From contig LNEX01000012.1 of assembly GCA_001464165.1 (NCBI GenBank), positions 1 through 6,208 on the forward strand: a stretch of DNA of 6,208 nt, given 5' to 3'. Shown here piece after piece: positions 1 to 5,170 of the stretch. A program made the translations under genes and the position numbers. The notes under the pieces were generated by a model. It had not been told where the DNA came from. It saw nothing but the letters and a program-made list of their open reading frames with translations, and searched no databases. Each line of letters starts with the position of its first letter. Within the stretch, counting starts at the first letter, position 1. Source of the stretch: a bacterium Ga0077546 (lineage in GTDB: Bacteria > Cyanobacteriota > Vampirovibrionia > Obscuribacterales > Obscuribacteraceae).

Positions 1-30
1 AAACCTCGTTCCATAAGTGCTTGCCTTTGA

Positions 31-61
31 TTGCATTTTCCCATAAATGGCAATTTTTTTT
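31..61 (+). terminator. Possible intrinsic terminator
   Basis: TTGCATTT (31-38) pairs with AAATGGCAA (45-53), giving 8 bp with one bulged G and a 6-nt loop. Eight T residues follow at 54-61. The geometry is that of a Rho-independent terminator for rightward transcription entering from outside the window. The stem is AT-rich and short, so it is only moderately convincing. Confidence 0.35.
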
Positions 62-360
62 GCTGGAAAAATCAAGTCTGGAAAGCTAGTGTAGGAGCAG
101 GGTTTGGGCAGCGTTATGAGGGTGCGAAACATAAGGAGCATTATAAGACGTTATTAGTTATGCTAATATTCTGGTGTTGCATACGGTGCTTAGTCAGCAG
201 CAGAATTTGAAAATTAAGTAAGGGCTTTAAATTGCGCAAGAAGCGCATGAGGAGTCTTTTTTTTTGTTCCCAAAATTTCAACGCGAGGCTATATTTTCCC
301 ATGATGAGTATTGTACGCGCTTGACAAGAGCATACGGTTGAAAATTGTGTAATTCAGAAG

Positions 361-378
361 TCTGCTGCAAACAGCAGG
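361..378. terminator. Small hairpin downstream of the DUF5648-like gene
   Basis: CTGCTG (362-367) and CAGCAG (372-377) form a perfect 6-bp stem closed by a CAAA tetraloop, with a possible extra T-G pair outside (361/378). It lies about 107 nt past the stop of the minus-strand gene at 485. No strong U-tract follows on either strand, so it may be a weak terminator or an RNA 3'-end stabiliser. Confidence 0.2.
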
Positions 379-484
379 TTGATTTATTGAATAATTTTGA
401 GTTCCTGTTCAAGGGTTTTGCCGTCACAATCACTGCGTCCTATTAAACACATGCGCAAAATTTCAGATAATCAAGAGTTGCAAA

Positions 485-1111
485 CTAGCAAGGGCCTTCC
501 GTGACTTCAATGACAGTATAGTCTTGCTCTAAACGTCCCTCAGTTCCCGCTATTTGTTGAATTACCGCCTGGCCAACTGTATCGAAATCTATATTGGGTG
601 CACTGTGGAAGGTTCGGAAAAATATCTCTCCATCTCTTGTGTATTGAACACAGTGAGGTATCCGCCGGCGCTCAAACAGCAGTAATGAAACTAGGTCGGG
701 TCTTTCGAAATTTGGTGGGTAAACCCATCCGATTGACTCCAGCTCTAGGTCTAAACCGCGAGTGTCTGCTCGATCGATAGTCCAGTACTTTAGACCACCA
801 GGTCCCCGGAAGCGCATTAAAGGCACAGTTTCTGGTTGCTCATCTTCGAATACATGACCAATGGTGCCTTCTTGAATCCAGCTGCTATTTGAACTTATCT
901 CTTCGCTGGTCCAATTCGTAGTCCAGTAATGTGAGATTTCGTCAGTGCCAGAAGTGAAGCGATATCGAATAAGTGGTACGGTATTCGAACGTGGCTCAGC
1001 GAGTATTTTGCAACAGTCCGCTGCGTGTTGCCAGTCTTCAGCGCCACCCATCTGTTGCCGAAGCGCTTCGGAAGTGTGATCGGTTGTCCAAAACCAGCCG
1101 TTCATTGGCAT
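485..1111 (-). CDS. DUF5648-like three-repeat protein
   Basis: Protein of 208 residues, function unknown. It contains three copies of a repeat of about 45 residues at roughly 7-52, 61-103 and 108-148. Each copy opens with an aromatic [FHK][YF]WT motif (FWTTDHTSE, HYWTTNWTSE, KYWTIDR). The first two close with a TVPL-[IM]-R-[YF]-R strand and the third with a degenerate VSLLLFER. The second copy carries the linker IQEGTIGHVF. This pattern resembles the DUF5648 family, whose repeats read roughly 'hyYTt..E....GW..EG..g.v..VPLyR'. A non-repeat tail of about 60 residues follows and ends in Cys. Members of that family are often exported, but no signal peptide is visible here. The ATG at 1111 is supported by GAGGAA (1118-1123) six bases upstream; a second ATG two codons in is less well spaced. 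A possible promoter lies at 1139-1167. The stop is TAG. The gene is 167 bp downstream of the membrane-protein gene on the same strand, so independent transcription is likely. The family call is from memory of the motif. Confidence 0.75.
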   Translation of the reverse strand: MPMNGWFWTTDHTSEALRQQMGGAEDWQHAADCCKILAEPRSNTVPLIRYRFTSGTDEISHYWTTNWTSEEISSNSSWIQEGTIGHVFEDEQPETVPLMRFRGPGGLKYWTIDRADTRGLDLELESIGWVYPPNFERPDLVSLLLFERRRIPHCVQYTRDGEIFFRTFHSAPNIDFDTVGQAVIQQIAGTEGRLEQDYTVIEVTEGPC

Positions 1112-1138
1112 TTAGTATTCCTCGTTGAAAGCTTTAGT

Positions 1139-1167
1139 ATTGTCTACTACTATCAGTTGCGTGTAAA
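1139..1167 (-). promoter_or_regulatory. Candidate promoter of the DUF5648-like gene
   Basis: Read on the minus strand, TTTACA (1162-1167, 5/6 to the sigma-70 -35 consensus) is followed after exactly 17 bp by GACAAT (1139-1144, 4/6 to the -10 consensus). Transcription would start near 1132, giving a leader of about 20 nt that includes the SD at 1118-1123. Confidence 0.35.
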
Positions 1168-1278
1168 TCTACTTGGAGGTCTAAGCGGCGCTTCTGAAGC
1201 TTATTCATGCCAAGCCGCACGCTAGATTGTTTTATAGCCAGAACGTGCATGGTATGCCTTATATCTTTTGGAATCCCG

Positions 1279-2301
1279 TTAAGTTCCGCCTTTGCCGGTA
1301 ATGCTACGAACTATCTCTACGATTTGGTTGCTGTGGGATGGTTCTGGCTCATTTCTCAAATAGCCGCTAGTCTGCGCTGCAAAAATTGATTGGCAGGCGT
1401 GAGTAAGAATGGCATTTTTGGTAGGTTCATCAGCTGTCCCTTTTACAAATTGTTCAAATGTAGATAGGGCAACCTGTTTACCTCTGTTGACCACCTCATT
1501 GTGTTTATTTGCTGAGTAATTCTTGAAACAAGCTACCAGGAGGTAAGTCAGGAGCGAGACAGTAACTAGCTTTGATAGAGACAACGCAATGAAGTGTTGC
1601 GTTCCGAGAGAAGCTATTTTTCTTAGTTCCGGGTCAAAGTGAAGATTGAGGTAAAAGCCAATAGCTACGCCTACTGCAATTCCAGCAGCCAACCAAACCC
1701 AAGACCAGAATCCGTTTGCATCCGCCAGCTCCTTGAAATTGGCAGCTCTGGCTTCAATGCCAGCCTGTTGATACATCTCCCGCACTTTTGAAAGGGCAAC
1801 TTGGCTTTCTTCTAGGGTTTTAGTAGTACTCAGCTTGGTCGCTTCAAGAATTTCTAACGCTTCTGTTGTTAAAACAGCTAGGGCCTTTTTCCCTTGATCG
1901 CCCTCCGTCATAAACTGAGCAACCAGGATAGGCATGATTACTGAGTAAAGTTGATGGTAGTACTCTCGAACGCTTGTTGAGTATTCACGTTTTATATTTA
2001 TTCTGTGCTCTTCTGATTGGGTTTTCGAAAGATCATAGGATACGATCGTATTGTACTGCGCTGAAACGCTCCTTAACGTGCTAGCAAGGGTTTGCAGCGT
2101 GTTGTATGGTGTAGCGTTGAGTGAACAAAGTTCAATTTGCATTACTAAGCGTTTAATTTGGGTGGCGTATTCAGGAATGTCCGTAAAGCTATAGTCGTCA
2201 AGATCTTCCCTGCAAAGTTTTGATGGTTCAAACTCAAGCACTTTTGCGCTCTGCTCTCGAACCAATTGGCGTACTTTTTTTTCTTCCTGCAAAACTTCCA
2301 T
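1279..2301 (-). CDS. Two-transmembrane protein with long helical N-terminus
   Basis: Protein of 340 residues, not assigned to a named family. Residues 1-195 are charged and probably mostly alpha-helical, with coiled-coil-like stretches around 1-25 and 138-195. Two hydrophobic segments follow at about 198-219 (WSWVWLAAGIAVGVAIGFYL) and 236-259, separated by a short loop containing HFDPELRK. The C-terminal 80 residues are soluble, including a segment around 268-285 (NEVVNRGKQVALSTFEQF) and an alanine-rich helix ending SGYLR. The hairpin topology would put both long soluble arms on the same, probably cytoplasmic, side. The tail resembles tails I recall from hypothetical bacterial membrane proteins with two TM helices, but I cannot name the family. 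The ATG at 2301 is well supported by a perfect AGGAGG (2309-2314) seven bases upstream. It lies 80 bp after the PIN gene on the same strand with no obvious promoter between, so co-transcription with the regulator/PIN pair is plausible. The stop is TAA with no clear terminator after it. Confidence 0.75.
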   Translation of the reverse strand: MEVLQEEKKVRQLVREQSAKVLEFEPSKLCREDLDDYSFTDIPEYATQIKRLVMQIELCSLNATPYNTLQTLASTLRSVSAQYNTIVSYDLSKTQSEEHRINIKREYSTSVREYYHQLYSVIMPILVAQFMTEGDQGKKALAVLTTEALEILEATKLSTTKTLEESQVALSKVREMYQQAGIEARAANFKELADANGFWSWVWLAAGIAVGVAIGFYLNLHFDPELRKIASLGTQHFIALSLSKLVTVSLLTYLLVACFKNYSANKHNEVVNRGKQVALSTFEQFVKGTADEPTKNAILTHACQSIFAAQTSGYLRNEPEPSHSNQIVEIVRSITGKGGT

Positions 2302-2306
2302 TGCTG

Positions 2307-2320
2307 AGCCTCCTAAGGCT
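2307..2320 (-). promoter_or_regulatory. SD-overlapping mini-hairpin
   Basis: On the minus strand AGCCT (2316-2320), TAGG (2312-2315) and AGGCT (2307-2311) form a 5-bp stem with a 4-nt loop. The AGGAGG SD of the membrane-protein gene (2309-2314) is half in the loop and half in the 3' stem. The fold could weaken ribosome access until opened by a ribosome or a ligand. It is short and may be incidental. Confidence 0.3.
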
Positions 2321-2381
2321 TGAAAATCAAGTTAAATACACACTTTGCTATTGGTGCCTGTGACCTTATGTAGATTTTGGA

Positions 2382-3065
2382 TCATAGCCAGATACACCTT
2401 GGCGGATTGCAGCAAAAGTGCAAGTATTCCTTGACCCCTGGCCGTTTGGCATAGAAGCCCCACTTCTTTCGTATCTGGTTGTTGAACAGCTCTTCTGCAC
2501 TCTCGCATTTCAATTGATCAGACTCGACGGCATGTACAAGAAATTGACACGTTCTTATGATCGGCAATTCAGGCCTTAGGGCTCTTGCAAGCTCAACGCC
2601 AGCTTGGTCGTCGATAAGTAGGGTCCAATTCCGGCTGATTGCTACAGCAATTGTCTCGGCCTCTCCTGGGTCTAAGCCTGTTATGCGTTTGCTTTCAAGG
2701 CAGCTTTTCCAAACATCTCCTTTTCTGAAGGTAATTGCTAGTCGCTCTTCTTCTTTTGTAAGCTCAACCCCTTGCCAAAGAGTATTGCTGCCAGCAATGA
2801 AAGTTTGAAGCGGCAATTCTGCATCTTTGTATTTGCTATTGTTGTGTTGCCTTGCCATGTAGAGTGGTCTTAGAACTTCAGATAAGGGCTCTTCTTCAAG
2901 AAATCTAGACCCTCTTGGCTCGCTGGGATCTAAAACAACCGGAGTTAGTTGCACTGGGGCGTTTAAAATCTGCCGAAGCAAGCCTGCATTTCCAGTAAAG
3001 ACAAAGTTGCTTAGAAAACTAGTGTCAGCTAAGCAAGGATTTTTTAGAGCTGTTTGCACTAACAA
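2382..3065 (-). CDS. PIN-domain protein, putative toxin RNase
   Basis: Protein of about 227 residues with the hallmarks of a PIN-fold nuclease. An N-terminal beta strand ends in the acidic motif ADTSFLSNF (Asp14). A second strand TPVVLDPSEP (Asp46/Glu49) follows. The central motif LDPGEAETIAVAISRN (Glu135/Glu137) precedes LLIDDQAG (Asp152/Asp153). PIN nucleases use such a cluster of acids to bind metal and cleave RNA, and many are toxins of type II toxin-antitoxin pairs. The insert between the first and third motifs is longer than in VapC proteins (about 130 residues), and a C-terminal tail with several Cys and aromatic residues extends past the usual fold. No ATG is available near the start. 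TTG at 3063-3065 or GTG at 3057-3059 must serve, and neither has a good SD. The frame is the same as the upstream gene, whose TAG lies three codons before the TTG, so reinitiation after that stop is the likely mode of translation. The substrate is unknown. Confidence 0.8.
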   Translation of the reverse strand: MLVQTALKNPCLADTSFLSNFVFTGNAGLLRQILNAPVQLTPVVLDPSEPRGSRFLEEEPLSEVLRPLYMARQHNNSKYKDAELPLQTFIAGSNTLWQGVELTKEEERLAITFRKGDVWKSCLESKRITGLDPGEAETIAVAISRNWTLLIDDQAGVELARALRPELPIIRTCQFLVHAVESDQLKCESAEELFNNQIRKKWGFYAKRPGVKEYLHFCCNPPRCIWL

Positions 3066-3074
3066 CGTTTGTAT

Positions 3075-4259
3075 CTAGCTTCCGTAGGTTCCTGCAAATT
3101 CTTTGGTTTCTTTCTGCTCATCGGCATCTGCGCTTTCGGGGGCTTCGAGTAATTCAGTTTGAAGAGTTAGACTGTCTAATCGGAGAAGTGAAGCTGCTTG
3201 TCCTACAGAAAGGACATCGCTTTCGATTAGCTCTCTGACCTTTTTCAGTACTGATGCTGGATACCGTGATAGATATGGCTCCTCATCTATGCGGCTCTTG
3301 AATATAGAAGCATTCTGGCCAATCTGTTTTGCCAGAGATCGAGGGCTAAGTTTTTGCCAGCTATTTCGCTGATCAAGATTGATATGTCGCTCAAAATGTA
3401 GGCGATTGAGCATGAATGCGTAACTTACTTTGAAATAGCTTGCTAGTTGCAGTGCATCGTATTCGGTGATTTTGTTGACTAGGCCACTCTCATCGATGAT
3501 TTCCTTCAGTCCTTTGCTCGGGACTAATAGATTGGCCGCAAATGCATCGGCGAACTGCTCTCGGTTGGAGCTTTCTCCGGCAACGCTAACAATGCATTCG
3601 CTTGCGCCATAGTGAAATAGGGCGTGCGCAAATTCATGTGCTAGAGTGAACATCTGCCTGCCGTGCGAGGTTTGAGCATTGATTAGAATGCAATAGCCAA
3701 GAATTGGGTGATTGTAAAACGCTCCTGATATACCTTCCTGGCTGATATCACCAAGTTTAGCTTGGCATACCATGATGCCCTGCTCATCTAGGAATGCGAA
3801 GAGATCTGGAAGGGCGAAAGTACCTAATCCAAAATAGTCTCTGACTTCTAGGCTGGTTTTGGAAGCGCTTCTAATGTCTGAAAAGTCAGGGCCACGATCT
3901 AGCTTCTTTGGCGGCTTCCTCTTGCTCTTTTCTAGATCCGCAAACAAGCTCCAATCATCTAGAAAGGAATTCCAATTGCTCATTTCAAGCTTGACGGCTG
4001 GTTGAGCCGAATCGATGCCGCGGAGCAATACTTTGGGTTTTAAGTTAGCTGCGTCAGGCTCCAAGCGAGTGCCCAGCAAGAATTCAACATCGGTACTATA
4101 TAGTCGAGCCAAATCCTCTAATTGCCTAATATTGGGGCGCCTTGAGCCAACCTCCCACATAGAGATAAGTTCGCGCGGAACCTTGAGCGCTGCGGCCGCC
4201 TGTAATTGAGTCCAGTCTCGCTCCTTCCTGAGTTGTTGCAATCGTTCGTTCAATTCCAT
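3075..4259 (-). CDS. XRE helix-turn-helix / ImmA-IrrE zinc peptidase (COG2856-type)
   Basis: Protein of 394 residues with two recognisable domains. Residues 4-63 are an XRE/Cro-type helix-turn-helix (LRKERDWTQLQAAAALKVP, then ISMWEVGSRRPN), with a linker to about 140. An ImmA/IrrE-family metallopeptidase follows: FTLAHEFAHALFHY holds the HExxH zinc motif (His208, Glu209, His212), and REQFADAFAANLLVP supplies the probable third ligand, Glu234. A C-terminal region (about 325-372) with ASVLKKVRELIESDVLSVGQAASLLRL looks like a second helical element common in this family. A charged tail ends at TAG. Known relatives (ImmA of ICEBs1, IrrE/PprI of Deinococcus) cleave XRE-type repressors to relieve repression. 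Fused XRE-COG2856 proteins next to PIN or other toxin-like genes have been proposed as antitoxin-side components. The ATG at 4259 has AAGGAG (4266-4271) six bases upstream. The 9-bp gap to the PIN gene indicates a two-gene operon. Autoregulation through the promoter dyad is inferred. Self-cleavage and any role as antitoxin are also inferences. Confidence 0.92.
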   Translation of the reverse strand: MELNERLQQLRKERDWTQLQAAAALKVPRELISMWEVGSRRPNIRQLEDLARLYSTDVEFLLGTRLEPDAANLKPKVLLRGIDSAQPAVKLEMSNWNSFLDDWSLFADLEKSKRKPPKKLDRGPDFSDIRSASKTSLEVRDYFGLGTFALPDLFAFLDEQGIMVCQAKLGDISQEGISGAFYNHPILGYCILINAQTSHGRQMFTLAHEFAHALFHYGASECIVSVAGESSNREQFADAFAANLLVPSKGLKEIIDESGLVNKITEYDALQLASYFKVSYAFMLNRLHFERHINLDQRNSWQKLSPRSLAKQIGQNASIFKSRIDEEPYLSRYPASVLKKVRELIESDVLSVGQAASLLRLDSLTLQTELLEAPESADADEQKETKEFAGTYGS

Positions 4260-4311
4260 TTAGCTCTCCTTAAATGGTCGGCGGCGAAATTCCGTTCGCT
4301 GTTCCGTGATA

Positions 4312-4326
4312 TTAGTATATATCTAA
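4312..4326. promoter_or_regulatory. Candidate operator overlapping the XRE promoter -10
   Basis: TTAG-N7-CTAA is a dyad centred on 4319 and covers the -10 element at 4314-4319. XRE regulators commonly bind such short dyads and repress their own operon. The arms are only 4 bp and the core is TA-rich, so it may be chance. Confidence 0.3.
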
Positions 4327-4342
4327 AGGTTGGTAATGTCCA
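4314..4342 (-). promoter_or_regulatory. Sigma-70-type promoter of the XRE-ImmA/IrrE and PIN operon
   Basis: On the minus strand TGGACA (4337-4342, 5/6 to TTGACA) and TATACT (4314-4319, 5/6 to TATAAT) are separated by exactly 17 bp (4320-4336). The start would be near 4307, leaving a leader of about 48 nt before the ATG at 4259, with the SD at 4266-4271. It is the best promoter match in the window. Confidence 0.6.
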
Positions 4343-4359
4343 GTATTGCTTGAATAGGC

Positions 4360-4373
4360 GTCATTTTGATGAC
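4360..4373. promoter_or_regulatory. Perfect inverted repeat between divergent promoters
   Basis: GTCAT-TTTG-ATGAC is a 5-bp perfect dyad with a 4-bp spacer. It sits about 18 bp upstream of the XRE-gene -35 element and just before the candidate promoter of the YjzC-like gene. The position suits a shared operator for the divergent genes. No matching copy was noticed elsewhere in the window. Confidence 0.3.
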
Positions 4374-4380
4374 AAACCTG

Positions 4381-4408
4381 TTGCAATAATCGAAACCTGT
4401 GTTATTGT
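4381..4408 (+). promoter_or_regulatory. Weak candidate promoter and dyad of the YjzC-like gene
   Basis: TTGCAA (4381-4386, 4/6) and TATTGT (4403-4408, 4/6) are separated by 16 bp. The same segment carries the inverted repeat CAATAA (4384-4389)/TTATTG (4402-4407) with a 12-bp spacer, and the 8-bp direct repeat AAACCTGT at 4374-4381 and 4393-4400. The overlap of repeats with promoter-like hexamers suggests regulator binding, but each match is modest. Confidence 0.3.
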
Positions 4409-4466
4409 GAAAGTGAGATTATTTTATTGGTTTCGGTAAAAGGTCTCATTGTTAGGAAGGCAGAAA

Positions 4467-4649
4467 ATGTCAAAGCTAAAATCTGGAAATACAACTCCGA
4501 AGAGTGGCCAGTATGAGGTTATTGGGCCTAAGGGTGGCAAAACGGGCACTGAGGTGACCGCTGTGAAGGGTGAACCGTTGCCGCCTACCCCAAAGCCTGG
4601 TATGACTTACGTACTGACCGATGCTACCAAGCATAAGTCTGGAAAATAA
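4467..4649 (+). CDS. Small YjzC-like protein
   Basis: Protein of 60 residues with no membrane segment or signal peptide. The order K-S-G-x-x-x-P-x-S-G-x-Y-x-x-x-G (residues 5-20), then Gly-rich PKGGKTGTEVTAVKGEPLPP (21-40), then PxPGMTYVLTDATKH (41-56) resembles the YjzC family of Bacillus subtilis (about 59 residues, function unknown), which shares 'P.sG.Y...G..G......vt...G..fPpt....Y'. The start is the ATG at 4467 because AGGAAGG (4454-4460) lies six bases upstream; a TTG at 4449 in frame would leave that SD inside the gene. Basic residues cluster at both ends. The gene diverges from the XRE-ImmA/IrrE operon across about 200 bp and faces the minus-strand gene at 5147. Family assignment is from memory. 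Whether it is functionally tied to the divergent pair is unknown. Confidence 0.7.
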   Translation: MSKLKSGNTTPKSGQYEVIGPKGGKTGTEVTAVKGEPLPPTPKPGMTYVLTDATKHKSGK

Positions 4650-4665
4650 TGTGCAAAGGAAAGCA

Positions 4666-4689
4666 GCAATCTGCGCAGGCGCAAATTGC
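4666..4689 (+). terminator. Hairpin after the YjzC-like gene
   Basis: GCAAT-c-TGCG (4666-4675) pairs with CGCA-a-ATTGC (4680-4689) around a CAGG tetraloop: 9 bp with a single C/A mismatch. It begins 16 nt after the stop codon at 4649. No U-tract follows, so it may be an RNA 3'-protecting stem or a weak terminator. Confidence 0.35.
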
Positions 4690-4753
4690 CACTTAACTCT
4701 TCACCCGCCATTATTTCTCTTTGGAGATCGTTCGTCAAGTTGGTAAGAAGCAA

Positions 4754-4793
4754 GCAGAAAAGCGCCGGCAGTAAAAATGTGGGCGCTTTCTGC
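4754..4793. terminator. Bidirectional terminator-like stem-loop
   Basis: The left arm 4754-4766 and right arm 4782-4793 pair over 12 bp (GCAGAAAGCGCC on one side), with one extra A bulged in the left arm and a 15-nt loop. The core AAAGCGCC/GGCGCTTT is typical of intrinsic terminators. Read leftward, the stem runs into a T-rich stretch (CTTGCTTCTT); read rightward, the U-tract is only TTT-C-T. The place between convergent genes fits a shared terminator. Confidence 0.5.
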
Positions 4794-5126
4794 ATATTCG
4801 CATCGTACTGTGTTGTACCAGTGCTTTAGAGAAAGCGCACTATTGGTGATACCAAATTATCGCGCTCCTGTGAGGGGCTGATTAGGAACATTCTGTTTTG
4901 TCGACCAGGCATGAGGCTTAAAACGCATACTGTGCGTAGGTTTTCGGGAGTGAGTTTTTAGACGCTCAATTGTCGGCAATGCAAATGCCCGGGCTCTGAA
5001 TTAATAAATCGCTAGCTGTATCTCAAGATTTTGCCGCAAACGCAGTGAGGCAAAGGATAAGGCTTGAGCTTACTCCGTCAACACTCAAGTGAAATATTGC
5101 CTTCAGAGTACCCATAGTGTCATACC

Positions 5127-5170
5127 CCGTGCAGCGGTGCAGACGGTCAGGGTTCCTCACTGCTGCACGG
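5127..5170. terminator. Strong stem-loop spanning the stop codon of the small membrane-protein gene
   Basis: CCGTGCAGCGGTG (5127-5139) pairs with CACTGCTGCACGG (5158-5170): 12 Watson-Crick pairs plus one position (5136/5161) that is G-U in plus-strand RNA and A/C in minus-strand RNA. The 18-nt loop contains the TGA stop (5147-5149) of the minus-strand gene. There is no U-tract on either side, so it could be a 3'-end stabiliser, a Rho-linked terminator or a block to RNA from the opposite direction. Confidence 0.4.

Larger units (their letters stand above)
1..484. other. Non-coding left flank
   Basis: No open reading frame of credible length, start site and composition is visible on either strand; only peptides of under about 20 codons occur, for example from the ATG at 117. 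The stretch is AT-rich, with T-tracts at 54-61 and 257-265. It contains a possible terminator at 31-61 and a hairpin at 361-378, annotated separately. A 5-bp stem TGCGC/GCGCA at 233-247 lies 9 nt before the second T-tract, which is too far for a normal intrinsic terminator. The region may be the 3' side of a gene left of the window plus the downstream region of the minus-strand gene ending at 485. Confidence 0.6.
4650..5146. other. Hairpin-rich non-coding interval between convergent genes
   Basis: No supportable gene is present; a minus-strand frame at 4607-4795 overlaps the YjzC-like gene and lacks a credible family or start site. Inverted repeats follow one another: 4666-4689, 4754-4793, 4821-4840 (GCTTT/AAAGC core inside GTGC/GCAC), 4843-4855 (TTGGT-gat-ACCAA), 4923-4937 (ACGCA-N5-TGCGT) and the start of the 5127-5170 stem. 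From 4940 to 5120 I see nothing distinctive. The interval separates two convergent genes, so several stems may be 3'-end structures; a small RNA is possible but not shown. Confidence 0.5.

Noticed and set aside
233..265. TGCGC/GCGCA stem followed by nine T residues as a terminator
   Set aside because: The stem is 5 bp and the T-tract begins 9 nt after it, which does not fit intrinsic termination.
321..353. Perfect TTGACA at 321-326 as a plus-strand promoter
   Set aside because: The only -10-like hexamer downstream (TGTAAT, 348-353) is 21 bp away, too far, and no plus-strand gene follows.
598..780. Plus-strand frame opposite the DUF5648-like gene
   Set aside because: Antisense to a repeat-containing gene with a good SD; no protein motif of its own. 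The same reasoning applies to plus-strand frames at 1025-1225, 2557-2808, 4015-4209 and 5295-5486.
1207..1389. Plus-strand frame MPSRTLDCFIART... with a signal-like segment
   Set aside because: It runs into the 3' end of the membrane-protein gene on the other strand, lacks an SD and has no recognisable mature domain.
4206..4439. Plus-strand frame covering the divergent control region
   Set aside because: It overlaps the start of the XRE-ImmA/IrrE gene and its promoter; composition and content are not protein-like.
4449..4466. TTG at 4449 as the start of the YjzC-like gene
   Set aside because: The AGGAAGG SD at 4454-4460 would lie inside the gene; the ATG at 4467 is ideally spaced from it.
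4607..4795. Minus-strand frame of 62 codons with a hydrophobic start
   Set aside because: It overlaps the better-supported YjzC-like gene and the 4754-4793 stem-loop, shows no family motif and has no convincing start site.
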